The notes beneath the pieces were generated by a model, which made no database searches, was not told the origin of the DNA, and worked only from the letters and a program-made list of their open reading frames with translations. A program made the translations under genes and the position numbers. A stretch of 64,000 bases of DNA from Aquabacterium soli (lineage in GTDB: Bacteria; Pseudomonadota; Gammaproteobacteria; Burkholderiales; Burkholderiaceae_C), in assembly GCF_003933735.1 (NCBI RefSeq), contig NZ_RSED01000011.1:113136-177135 (forward strand), in the 5' to 3' direction. This document shows positions 32,528 through 40,579 of this stretch, in pieces (position 1 is the stretch's first letter; the number at the start of each line of letters is the position of its first letter).

Positions 32528-33841
32528 ATGTACCGCATCTCATCTCGCGCCACCGCCACGCTGCTGGCTGTCGCATCCCTGGCAGCCGGGGCCTCGGCCC
32601 AGGCACAGACCGCCACGCCGGATCCCTTCTACCAATACACGGGCAGCACGCCGCTGGCCGACATCGCGCCTGGCACCGTGCTCAAGAAGCGCACCATTTC
32701 GTACTACGTCGTGGGCATCAAGACCAGGATTCAGGCCACGCAGCTGGTGTACCGATCGACGAACGCCCTGCTCGAGCCGGCTGCGAACGTCACCACCATC
32801 TTCTCGCCCGATTGCGGTTCCAGCTGCCCGAACAAGAACAAGGTGCTGTCCTACCAGTCGTTCTATGACTCGCTGAATCCGGAAGACTCGCCCTCGCGCG
32901 CATTCGCCGGCGGCAAACGGATCCCGGACGTGCTCCCGGCTGTCGAGACCCTGCTGTTCGGGTCCTACCGCAAGAAGGGCTACACCGTCATCATTTCCGA
33001 CACCCAAGGGCAGAAAGCCGCCTTTGCCGCCGGGCCGGAGTATGGCTACAACACGCTCGACTCGATCCGGGCCGCCTTCAATGAGCCGCAGATCGGCCTG
33101 GACAGGAACGCCAAGGTGGCCATGCTGGGCTACTCGGGCGGCGCGATCGCCACCGAATGGGCGGCCGAGCTGGCCCCGACCTATGCGCCGGATCTGACGC
33201 CCAACCTGATCGGCGCAGCTTTTGGCGGCACCCTGGTGAGCCCCGAGCACAACCTGACCTACGTTGAAGGCGCGCCCATCTGGGGTGGTGTGATGCCCAT
33301 GGCCGTCATCGGTGTCTCTCGCTCCTATGGCATCGACATCCAGAAGTACCTCACCCCCCGCGGCCTGGAGGTCTACGACAGGATGCAGAAGGCCTCGATC
33401 GCTTACGTGCTGGGCCAATACAGCAGGGTGACCTGGAAGGATCTCGTCAAGCCCGAGTACCAGGACCGCACCAAGATCGCCGAGTACGTCGCGGCCGTGA
33501 ACAAGGTCATCATGGGCACGGGCGGTACGCCCGCCATCCCGCTTCAGATCGGGCAAGGCACCGGAGGCACCCTGGAGCTCACCAAGACATCGCCCATCTG
33601 GGGCAAGGGCGACGGTGTGATGCTGGCCGGGGATGTGCGCACGCTCGCCCGCCAGTACTGCGCTCAGGGCGTGAAGGTTCAGCACAAGGAATATGGCACG
33701 AGCCACTTCGTGACCATGATCAGCTGGCTGCCATGGGCGACCGCCTGGATCGATGACCGATTCGCAGGCAAGCCCGCACCTGAGAACTGCGCCAGCATCG
33801 CCCCGGGCAACTCGCTGGAGCCGCTGGTCTACGCGCCTTGA
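32528..33841 (+). CDS. Secreted lipase (LIP / secretory lipase family)
   Basis: A 437-residue exported alpha/beta hydrolase of the secretory lipase family (relatives of Candida antarctica lipase A). A signal peptide ends at about residue 26 (GASAQAQ). The nucleophile elbow is AMLGYSGGAIATEWAAELA (Ser203). Candidate acid and base are Asp362 in GKGDGVML and His393 in YGTSHFVTM. TPNLIGAAFGGTLVSPE is also typical. Cys96 and Cys100, and the pair near residues 378 and 423, may form disulfides. AGGAG lies ten bases upstream. It probably hydrolyses acylglycerols or other extracellular esters. With the PETase-like enzyme 5 kb away, it gives the window two secreted esterases. Confidence 0.88.
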   Translation: MYRISSRATATLLAVASLAAGASAQAQTATPDPFYQYTGSTPLADIAPGTVLKKRTISYYVVGIKTRIQATQLVYRSTNALLEPAANVTTIFSPDCGSSCPNKNKVLSYQSFYDSLNPEDSPSRAFAGGKRIPDVLPAVETLLFGSYRKKGYTVIISDTQGQKAAFAAGPEYGYNTLDSIRAAFNEPQIGLDRNAKVAMLGYSGGAIATEWAAELAPTYAPDLTPNLIGAAFGGTLVSPEHNLTYVEGAPIWGGVMPMAVIGVSRSYGIDIQKYLTPRGLEVYDRMQKASIAYVLGQYSRVTWKDLVKPEYQDRTKIAEYVAAVNKVIMGTGGTPAIPLQIGQGTGGTLELTKTSPIWGKGDGVMLAGDVRTLARQYCAQGVKVQHKEYGTSHFVTMISWLPWATAWIDDRFAGKPAPENCASIAPGNSLEPLVYAP

Positions 33842-33976
33842 CGCCAAGGCCATGATGCGCAAACAGGGGCGCTGCAACTGCTCCTGACGGCATGGCCAGT
33901 GCGGAAATTGCGCTGGCCACATCAGGCCTTCTTCAAATCGGCATAATCGATGCAGCTTAAGAGAGCCAGCTGATTG

Positions 33977-35134
33977 ATGCCCCGCATTTCGCCCGCCGAC
34001 CGCCTGACTTCATGGCTGGTCGCCCTTCGCCCCGCGCCCCTCACCGTCGATCACCGTGAACGCTGGCGCGCGGCCTTCGGCGGTTTCATCGGCATCCTCA
34101 TCACCGGCCTGCTGTGCCGCTGGGCCGATGGCGCCTGGCTGAGCGGCCATGCCCTGCCCTGGCTCGTGGCGCCGCTGGGCGCCAGCGCTGTGCTGGTGTT
34201 CGCCGTGCCCGGCAGCCCGTTGGCCCAGCCCTGGTCGGTGGTGGGCGGCAACACCCTGTCGGCGCTGGTCGGCATCGCCTGCGCCAACCTGATCCCCGAT
34301 CCGGCCTGGGCTGGCGCCGCCGCCGTTGGCCTGGCGATCGCGGTGATGTTCGCCGCCCGCTGCCTGCACCCGCCTGGCGGGGCCATGGCACTGCTGACCA
34401 GCCTGGGCCATGTCACGCATTTCTCGTTCGCGGCGTTCCCGGCCTTCATCGACTCCACCACGCTGGTGCTGGCCGGCATGGCCTACAACCAGCTCACGGG
34501 CAAGCGCTACCCGCATGCGCAGCGGGCCGCCGCAGCCCCCGCGCCCGGCGAGCCCCAGCCGCGCTTTTCCACCGAAGATCTGGACGCTGTGCTGCGCCGC
34601 CACAACGAGGTGCTGGACGTCAGCCGCGACGACCTCGAATCCCTGCTGCGCGAAACCGAGGCCCAGTCCTACCAGCGCCTGCTGGGCGACCTGCGCTGCG
34701 ACGCCGTCATGACCCGCGAGCCGGCCACCGTGCAGTTCGGCGATTCGCTGCAGACCGCCTGGAGCCTGATGCGCGAGCGCAAGGTCAAGGCCCTGCCCGT
34801 GGTCGACCGCTGGAACAAGCTGGTGGGCATCGTGACGCTGGCCGACTTCATGCGCCATGCCGACCTGGACCTGCACGAGGGGTTTGCAGACCGGCTGCGC
34901 GGTTTCGTGCGGCGCGTGACCACCGTGCACGCCGACAAGCCCGACGTGGTCGGCCAGATCATGACGCGCCACGTGCGCGTGGCCAGCGCCGACCGGCCCG
35001 TGCTGGACCTGGCGGCGGTGTTCTCCGAAGGCGGCCACCACCACATCCCCATCATCGACGAGCGCAAGCAACTGGTCGGCATCCTCACCCAGACGGACTT
35101 CGTGCGGGCGCTGTACCGGGCCGTTGGCAAATAG
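33977..35134 (+). CDS. HPP family membrane protein with tandem CBS domains
   Basis: A 385-residue protein. Residues 35-165 form the HPP domain with four transmembrane helices; the name-giving motif is ARCLHPPGGAMALLTSLGHV. After a linker (residues 170-235) come two CBS modules (DAVMTREPATVQFGDSLQTA to LVGIVTLADFMRHA, and IMTRHVRVASADRPVLDLAA to LVGILTQTDFVRALYRA). CBS pairs usually bind adenosyl ligands and gate the attached domain. Some plant and cyanobacterial HPP proteins carry nitrite; that role is not established here. An in-frame TTG directly precedes the ATG. The rpsF promoter begins inside its last codons. Confidence 0.9.
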   Translation: MPRISPADRLTSWLVALRPAPLTVDHRERWRAAFGGFIGILITGLLCRWADGAWLSGHALPWLVAPLGASAVLVFAVPGSPLAQPWSVVGGNTLSALVGIACANLIPDPAWAGAAAVGLAIAVMFAARCLHPPGGAMALLTSLGHVTHFSFAAFPAFIDSTTLVLAGMAYNQLTGKRYPHAQRAAAAPAPGEPQPRFSTEDLDAVLRRHNEVLDVSRDDLESLLRETEAQSYQRLLGDLRCDAVMTREPATVQFGDSLQTAWSLMRERKVKALPVVDRWNKLVGIVTLADFMRHADLDLHEGFADRLRGFVRRVTTVHADKPDVVGQIMTRHVRVASADRPVLDLAAVFSEGGHHHIPIIDERKQLVGILTQTDFVRALYRAVGK

Positions 35135-35152
35135 GCCATTTCGGGCTATACT
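35124..35152 (+). promoter_or_regulatory. Sigma-70-type promoter of the rpsF operon
   Basis: TTGGCA (35124-35129) and TATACT (35147-35152) are separated by 17 bases, five of six and five of six matches to consensus. The -35 lies inside the end of the HPP gene. The predicted start, near 35160, gives a leader of about 160 bases. Confidence 0.78.
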
Positions 35153-35179
35153 GATCGGCTTTTCGTCTGTTGCCTTTTG

Positions 35180-35300
35180 GACCAAGCCTGGAATTAGTCT
35201 TACAGAGACTTTCAGCTTGGCCCCGAAGGCGGCCCTTGCCGTCGGTGGGTTTGACGCTTCACGACGGCTTCTGCCCGGTCCTGAGATCTTTCGGGGCGGG
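35180..35300 (+). promoter_or_regulatory. Structured 5' leader of rpsF-priB-rpsR-rplI, candidate S6:S18 autoregulatory element
   Basis: The leader holds nested inverted repeats: CCAAGC/GCTTGG (35180s with 35214-35219), an outer stem CCCCGAA (35221-35227) with TTCGGGG (35290-35296), and an inner stem GCCGTC (35238-35243) with GACGGC (35263-35268). In many bacteria the S6:S18 complex binds its own leader. The position fits, but I could not verify the conserved CCG-bulge fold. Confidence 0.4.
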
Positions 35301-35319
35301 GAATCCACAAGGAGCATTT

Positions 35320-35691
35320 ATGCGTCACTATGAAATCGTGCTGCTGATCCACCCGGATCAAAGCGAACAAGTTCCGGCCATGCTGGAGCGTTACAAGGGT
35401 TCGATCACCGCCGCCGGCGGCCAGATCCACCGCGTCGAAGACTGGGGCCGTCGTCAGCTGGCTTACCAGATCAACAAGCTGGCCAAGGCGCATTACCTGT
35501 GCCTGAACATCGAAACCAGCAAGGAAACCCTGGCTGAGCTCGAGACCGCCTTCCGCTTCAACGACGCCGTGCTGCGCCACCTCACCGTGGTTCAGGACAA
35601 GGCCCACACCGGCCCGTCCGTGATGATGAAGCAGGTCGAGCGCGAAGAGGCCCGCAAGGCCGCTCAAGACCAGCAGCCAGCCGCAGCCTGA
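35320..35691 (+). CDS. rpsF: 30S ribosomal protein S6
   Basis: A 123-residue S6, a ferredoxin-fold protein of the small-subunit platform that pairs with S18. The N-terminus [20 protein letters not shown] and the middle [20 protein letters not shown] with [15 protein letters not shown] are unmistakable. The C-terminal tail is Glu/Ala/Lys-rich, as in other Proteobacteria, where it may be glutamylated by RimK. AAGGAG lies before the ATG. It is first in the rpsF-priB-rpsR-rplI operon. Confidence 0.98.
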   Translation: MRHYEIVLLIHPDQSEQVPAMLERYKGSITAAGGQIHRVEDWGRRQLAYQINKLAKAHYLCLNIETSKETLAELETAFRFNDAVLRHLTVVQDKAHTGPSVMMKQVEREEARKAAQDQQPAAA

Positions 35692-35728
35692 TGCCTTGAG
35701 CATCAGGGCGTGACGTCGGGCTTTCGCC

Positions 35729-36052
35729 TTGGTCGATGCAGTCAGCGCACCTGTCAGCCCCCGCTTCAATGAAGTGGTCCTGACCGCCAGCATCGTCGAA
35801 CGCAAAGCCTTGCGCTACACCCCCGCCGGTTTGCCCGCCCTGGACATCGGCCTGCACCACGAATCAGACGTGGTCGAGGCCCAGCAGCCCCGCAAGGTGG
35901 TCTGCGATATCCGGGCTGTGGCGATCGGGCCCCTGGCCGAGAAGCTCAACCGCACCGACATCGGTGCCGAGCTCAAGATCAAGGGGTTCCTGGGGATGAC
36001 GCGCAACAAGCGCGCGCTGCTGCTGCACATCATCGAGCTCCTACCCAATTAA
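35729..36052 (+). CDS. priB: Primosomal replication protein N (PriB)
   Basis: A 107-residue single OB-fold protein, positioned between rpsF and rpsR as in most Beta- and Gammaproteobacteria. PriB helps PriA and DnaT reload DnaB at collapsed forks. [20 protein letters not shown] and [17 protein letters not shown] are the family pattern, and [20 protein letters not shown] lines the DNA-binding face. No ATG exists in frame near the expected start. A stop lies in frame at 35711, so TTG at 35729 is the best start; a GTG at codon 16 would remove the first strand. Weak initiation may keep PriB far below the ribosomal proteins. Confidence 0.9.
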   Translation: MVDAVSAPVSPRFNEVVLTASIVERKALRYTPAGLPALDIGLHHESDVVEAQQPRKVVCDIRAVAIGPLAEKLNRTDIGAELKIKGFLGMTRNKRALLLHIIELLPN

Positions 36053-36078
36053 CGTTTCAGTACACAGAGGTCCCTACC

Positions 36079-36369
36079 ATGGCTTTCACTCGTGGCAAAG
36101 GCAAGTTCTCCAAAGACCGCAAGGGCAAGCGCAACACGCAGTCGCTGCTGTTCCGCCGCAAGCGTTTCTGCCGCTTCACCGTGGCCAACGTTGAACAGAT
36201 CGACTACAAGGATGTCGACACCCTGCGCGACTTCATCTCCGAAAACGGCAAGATCATCCCCGCACGCCTGACCGGCACCCGCGCGATCTACCAACGTCAG
36301 CTGACCACCGCCATCAAGCGCTCGCGTTTCCTGGCCATGCTGCCGTACAGCGACCAGCACAAGGCTTAA
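36079..36369 (+). CDS. rpsR: 30S ribosomal protein S18
   Basis: A 96-residue S18 that binds S6 on the platform. [20 protein letters not shown], then [20 protein letters not shown] and [20 protein letters not shown], are universal. The basic N-terminal stretch ([14 protein letters not shown]) is somewhat longer than in E. coli S18 (75 residues), typical of Betaproteobacteria. AGAGG precedes the ATG; 12 bases separate it from rplI. Confidence 0.98.
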   Translation: MAFTRGKGKFSKDRKGKRNTQSLLFRRKRFCRFTVANVEQIDYKDVDTLRDFISENGKIIPARLTGTRAIYQRQLTTAIKRSRFLAMLPYSDQHKA

Positions 36370-36381
36370 GGAGTCACTGAC

Positions 36382-36834
36382 ATGCAAATCATCCTCCTGG
36401 AAAAAGTCGGCAACCTGGGCAACCTGGGTGACGTGGTCAAGGTCAAGGACGGCTTCGCCCGTAACTTCCTGATCCCCACTGGCCAAGCACGCCGTGCCAC
36501 CGCCAACGCCATCAAGGAATTCGAAGCCCGCCGCGCCGAGCTCGAAAAGGTGCAAGCCGAGAAGCTGGCCGCCGCTCAAGCCCTGGGCGAAAAGCTGTCC
36601 GGCAAGACCGTGTCCCTGACGCAGAAGGCCGGCGTTGACGGCCGTCTGTTCGGTTCGGTCACCAACGCCGACATCGCCGAAGCCCTGAAGGCCGCCGGCT
36701 ACGACGTGTCCAAGCAGCAGGTCCGCCTGTCCAATGGCCCCCTGAAGACGACCGGCGAGCACGCCGTGTCCGTGGCCGTGCACACCGACGTGGTCGTCGA
36801 TGTGACCGTGTCCGTGGTCGGCGAGACCGTCTGA
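36382..36834 (+). CDS. rplI: 50S ribosomal protein L9
   Basis: A 150-residue L9, with an N-terminal rRNA-binding domain ([40 protein letters not shown]), a long connecting helix ([20 protein letters not shown]) and a C-terminal domain ([20 protein letters not shown]). L9 affects frame maintenance on the ribosome. AAGGAG lies before the ATG. It is the last gene of its operon. Confidence 0.98.
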   Translation: MQIILLEKVGNLGNLGDVVKVKDGFARNFLIPTGQARRATANAIKEFEARRAELEKVQAEKLAAAQALGEKLSGKTVSLTQKAGVDGRLFGSVTNADIAEALKAAGYDVSKQQVRLSNGPLKTTGEHAVSVAVHTDVVVDVTVSVVGETV

Positions 36835-36871
36835 TCTCGCTGTCCTGGGCGCCTTCGGGTGCCCGGCATGC

Positions 36872-36897
36872 AAAAGCCGCCCTCGGGCGGCTTTTTT
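36872..36897 (+). terminator. Rho-independent terminator after rplI
   Basis: AGCCGCCC-TC-GGGCGGCT flanked by AAA and six T residues. The upstream A-run means it could also act on the ankyrin gene transcript coming from the opposite strand. Confidence 0.9.
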
Positions 36898-36911
36898 CAT
36901 GCCTGGAGGTT

Positions 36912-38585
36912 TCAGGCTTGAGTGGCCTGCTCCACGCCATGCGCTCCGGCGCTCAGCAGAAAATCCGTGACCTCGCCGGAGAAGCGCATGCGAACGCCCT
37001 GGATCAGGACGGTGTCGGCATCGGCGGGATCGGGTTGCGCTGCCGGCATGCCATGCGCTACCAGCGCCTGCGCGCAGCCCAGCCAATCACCGCCCGGATG
37101 GGGCTCGTTGCAGGAACCCCAGGACAGGCTTCCCAGCAGATTGCTGCCATAGCCGTGCTGCTCGGTCCATTGGGCGCCGCGCTCCAACAGGAACCGCGCC
37201 AGCGGCGCATCGCCCCGGAAAACCGCCTGGTTCAAGGCAGATGCATCCCAGTCACCGCCCTTGGCAGCGATGGGCCAGCCCAGCTCGACCATCAGGCGCA
37301 CGGCCTGGTTGTGCCCCTGCGAGGCCAGCTCTGACAACAGGCTCAACTGCGGTGCGGACAGCTGGCCGATCAAACCGGGATGTGCGGCCAGCAAGGCGCG
37401 CGCGGCCGGCTCATCACAGCGTGCGCAGGCCGCGATGAAGGCCTCAGACGCCTGCAGGGGTTCATCCCCGCCTGGCTGCAACAGCCTGGCGACGTCGGTG
37501 AGCCCAAAGCGAAGGGCCAGCATGTGGGCGGTCGTGCCATCACGTGCCTTGGCATGGGGATCCGCACCGGCGGCCAGCAAGGCCTCAACATGCGCCACGG
37601 AGCGCCGCCGGCGAATGGCCCACAACAGCGGCGTAGGCCACGCGGCCATGAAGTCATCACCGTTGTATTCGTTCGGATCGGCGCCGTGGGACAGCAACAG
37701 CCGCAGGGCCTCGATGTCGTCATGATCGAGCACGCGAAAGAGCGCATTCGTGCCGGTGATGCTCGCGCCCGCGGCCAGCAGCAGCTCCAGGCACGCCGTA
37801 TTGCTCCCGTCCAGCGAGTGGTAGAGCGATTCGCCATCGTCAGGCTCGGCCCCTGCGTCCAGCAGCAGCTTCGTGATGACGGCATCATGGTTGCGGCCCG
37901 CCGCTCCGTACAGCGCCGACAGCCGCTCGGTGGCGGAAGGATGCGCCAGGGATGCCGGAGGCCAGCGGCTGCCCACGGTCTGTTTCGGATCCGCCCCCGC
38001 ATCGAGCAGCAGTTGGGCGCATGCGCGCAGCCCGTCTCGGTAGGCCGGCAGCTTGAGCAGCCCCGATTGCGTGACCGCCAGAAGCGGCGGCAGTTGCAAG
38101 GCGCCGCCCACGCGGTTAACCCAGGCGGGGTCGAGCCCGATGACCTGGCGCAGGCGGGCTTCGTCGCCCACGGCGCAGGCCAGGTAGGGATCGTCACCCA
38201 GCAGACCAGGGCGCTCCTGCAGCAGGCGCTCGGCCACAGCAGGCCTGGCGCCATCCGTGCCCCCGGCGACATCCCCGGCATACACCAGGCGCAACCAGTT
38301 GAACACGGTCCTGGCCGGGTCATCTGCCTGGGCGCGCCGCGCCAGGACGAAGCCCTGCAGATCGGCCCACGACGCAAAACCGTACGCTCGGGCCACGCAG
38401 GACTGGGCGTCGTGAAGGCGCAGCGCCATCTGCGCAATCGCCGGATCGGATCGGCCGGCAGCCGCCGGCAGGAACGCCCGGAAGCGCTCGATGGCGGCCG
38501 GGTCACCGTCCCGGTACAGGGACAGCAGGTCCTTGGCTTGTTTCTTGAGATGGCCCAGGTCGGGACGGGCGGGCAAACGTGTCAT
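36912..38585 (-). CDS. Ankyrin-repeat protein
   Basis: A 557-residue protein without signal peptide or membrane segments. The first 90 residues (RPDLGHLKKQAKDLLSLYRD and LHDAQSCVARAYGFASWADL) match a conserved N-terminal module of a bacterial ankyrin family. Then follow about eight or nine ankyrin-like repeats, for example LLLDAGADPKQTVG, LLLDAGAEPDDGES, LLLSHGADPNEYNG and ALLAAGADPHAKARDGTTAH. Ankyrin stacks bind protein partners; the target is unknown. GGAGG lies at good spacing before the chosen ATG. The gene stands alone and converges on the rplI terminator. Nothing marks it as a eukaryote-directed effector. Confidence 0.87.
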   Translation of the reverse strand: MTRLPARPDLGHLKKQAKDLLSLYRDGDPAAIERFRAFLPAAAGRSDPAIAQMALRLHDAQSCVARAYGFASWADLQGFVLARRAQADDPARTVFNWLRLVYAGDVAGGTDGARPAVAERLLQERPGLLGDDPYLACAVGDEARLRQVIGLDPAWVNRVGGALQLPPLLAVTQSGLLKLPAYRDGLRACAQLLLDAGADPKQTVGSRWPPASLAHPSATERLSALYGAAGRNHDAVITKLLLDAGAEPDDGESLYHSLDGSNTACLELLLAAGASITGTNALFRVLDHDDIEALRLLLSHGADPNEYNGDDFMAAWPTPLLWAIRRRRSVAHVEALLAAGADPHAKARDGTTAHMLALRFGLTDVARLLQPGGDEPLQASEAFIAACARCDEPAARALLAAHPGLIGQLSAPQLSLLSELASQGHNQAVRLMVELGWPIAAKGGDWDASALNQAVFRGDAPLARFLLERGAQWTEQHGYGSNLLGSLSWGSCNEPHPGGDWLGCAQALVAHGMPAAQPDPADADTVLIQGVRMRFSGEVTDFLLSAGAHGVEQATQA

Positions 38586-38742
38586 GCGAACCTCCGTGCA
38601 CAAAGCGCCGACGACCCGCAAATCCGGCTGCACAAAGGCTGTTGATCAGCAATGAAGGCAAGTGGGTTCAACCCTTCCCGCGGGCCCGGGCGCGGCTTGC
38701 ACCGCATGCGGATCTTAAAGCATGCCTAAGAAGAGCACGCCT

Positions 38743-40368
38743 TCAGCCGCCCGCCGTCTGCTTGAAGGCCATCACCGCCTGGTTGCGCAGGGTGCGCAGC
38801 AGCGACAGCTCTTTCTCGGTGATCAGCAGGCTCTCGGCCTGCCCCTTGTCCGCGTAGATCAGGCCCAGCACCATGTCCTGGCCCTGGCGCTTCATGGACA
38901 TCGGCAGCAGCAGGAAGGTGGGCGCCTGCACGCGCTCACCGAACCAGGGCGGCAGGCGTGATGCCACGGCCGGCACGCTGGCGTCGGCGATCAAGGTGTC
39001 CACGCCCTTCACGCACACGGCCGAGAACAGGTCCACGGGCGCGCCTTCGGCCACCTTCAGCGGCACCTTGAACATGCCCTTGAGGGCCTCGCCGCCCTCC
39101 CCCAGGCCGATGCGGCCCACCAACTGGGCGCTGCGGGCATCGCGCAGGCAGAAGATCACGCGGCGGCAATCGAGCGCGCGGTACACCGTCTCCAGGATCA
39201 TCTGCAGCACATCGTTGAGCTTGAAGCTGTCGACCATGCTGTTGGCGATGTCCTGGATGCCGCTGGTCAGGATGCCCACGGCATCCACCGGTGGCGGCTC
39301 GGCCTCCAGCACGATCAAGGCACCATCGGCATCCGGCATGGCCAGGCCCAGCGCCTCGGCGGTGGGGCCGTCCTCTCCGCCTGCATTGGGCGCATCGACG
39401 TAGTAGGCCTCCAGCAGTCGCTCGGCGGGCGAATCGCGCGGCACGTCCAGCTTGATCACCTGCGTGAGTTCGGTCAGGCGCTTGCGGGCGCGGGCGGCGG
39501 CCTCCTGCAGCGCCTCGGGCGGCAGGTTCAGGGCCACCGCGTATTGCTTGCCCAGGGATTGCAGCCGGGCGCCCAGTTCAGAAGGCTCGCTCCACAGCAT
39601 GGTGTCGGCGGCTTCATTGGCCAGGCTGGCCCACCACAGGGCGCGCTCAGGGCGGGCCGCCAGCGAGCGCGTCGGCACGCCACCCGTGGGCGCCACCATC
39701 GCGTACAGCATGGTGTCGGGCAGGTTCCAGGTCTTGCCCACGGCCACGCCCAACTGTTGCAGGCCCATGCCCAGCACCTTGCGGCTGGCCTCGGCTTCGC
39801 CCATGGCCGCGTCGCCGTTGTCCTGCCGGTTGATCAGCCGGCGGATCTCGTGCGCGTCTTCAGGCAGGTAGAACTCCACCAGCAGGCGCCCCAGGTTGCG
39901 GAACAGCGATTCGATGAAGGCCTGCTCGGCCTGCGCCGGGCTGCCCGCCAGTTCGCTGGCCAGCGTGCCGGCCATCACCGTGCGCAGGAACTCTTCCTTG
40001 AGCTGCTGGGCATGCTGCTTGTCCTGCATGTGCTCGACCAGCATCAGCGACAGCGCCAGGTTGCGGATGCCGGCCACGCCGATCAGCGTCACCGCACGCG
40101 ACACGGTGCTGATCGAATCGCTGCCCGCGCGGCGGTAGTAGGCCGTGTTGACCACGCGCAGCAGCTTCTGCGTGAGCGCCACGTCCTTCAGGATCTCGTC
40201 GCACAGGCGGCTCAGGCTTTCGTTCTCGGCCTCGCTCATGGCCTGGATGCGGGACACCGACGCACCGAGCGTGGGGAAATCGCTCTTCTGGCGCATGCGC
40301 CGCATCAGGAACTCCAGGGTGACGGCATCGTCGCCCCGAACGGCGGAAGGAGCCTGGTCGGCGGTCAT
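38743..40368 (-). CDS. HDOD-domain signalling protein with C-terminal GAF-like domain
   Basis: A 541-residue cytoplasmic protein. Residues 20-230 form an HDOD domain, an HD-superfamily relative usually lacking catalysis: FPTLGASVSRIQAMSEAENE, LTQKLLRVVNTAYYRRAGSD, ISTVSRAVTLIGVAGIRNLA and FIESLFRNLGRLLVEFYLPE. Residues 365-540 look like a GAF domain (IQDIANSMVDSFKLNDVLQM; VLGLIYADKGQAESLLITEK). HDOD proteins in Proteobacteria take part in two-component and cyclic-di-GMP networks, but this one has no kinase or GGDEF module attached. It is divergent from dnaB across 211 bases. Confidence 0.88.
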   Translation of the reverse strand: MTADQAPSAVRGDDAVTLEFLMRRMRQKSDFPTLGASVSRIQAMSEAENESLSRLCDEILKDVALTQKLLRVVNTAYYRRAGSDSISTVSRAVTLIGVAGIRNLALSLMLVEHMQDKQHAQQLKEEFLRTVMAGTLASELAGSPAQAEQAFIESLFRNLGRLLVEFYLPEDAHEIRRLINRQDNGDAAMGEAEASRKVLGMGLQQLGVAVGKTWNLPDTMLYAMVAPTGGVPTRSLAARPERALWWASLANEAADTMLWSEPSELGARLQSLGKQYAVALNLPPEALQEAAARARKRLTELTQVIKLDVPRDSPAERLLEAYYVDAPNAGGEDGPTAEALGLAMPDADGALIVLEAEPPPVDAVGILTSGIQDIANSMVDSFKLNDVLQMILETVYRALDCRRVIFCLRDARSAQLVGRIGLGEGGEALKGMFKVPLKVAEGAPVDLFSAVCVKGVDTLIADASVPAVASRLPPWFGERVQAPTFLLLPMSMKRQGQDMVLGLIYADKGQAESLLITEKELSLLRTLRNQAVMAFKQTAGG

Positions 40369-40526
40369 GGGTGGGTTGAATCAGCAGAAGTGGAAATAAC
40401 GCGCACCTTCATTGAACCGCAAGTTGCGTGACCGAAAAACCTGAATGTGCGCCACACAACACCTTTTTTCACGCCCTTTGGACTTATCCCGCACTGCCCA
40501 CCGCATTTCCCCCGGATTTCCAGAGG

Positions 40527-40547
40527 CCGTCCACAGACTTGTCCACA
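40527..40547 (+). promoter_or_regulatory. Two tandem DnaA-box-like sites upstream of dnaB
   Basis: CCGTCCACA (40527-40535) and TTGTCCACA (40539-40547) match the DnaA box TTATCCACA in six and eight of nine positions, spaced 12 bases apart. They lie 33 bases before the dnaB ATG. A further partial TTATCCCGC occurs at 40484. DnaA control of dnaB is plausible but unproven. Confidence 0.4.
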
Positions 40548-40579
40548 GGCTCGGGCATGGCACCTCCTATGATTCGAAC

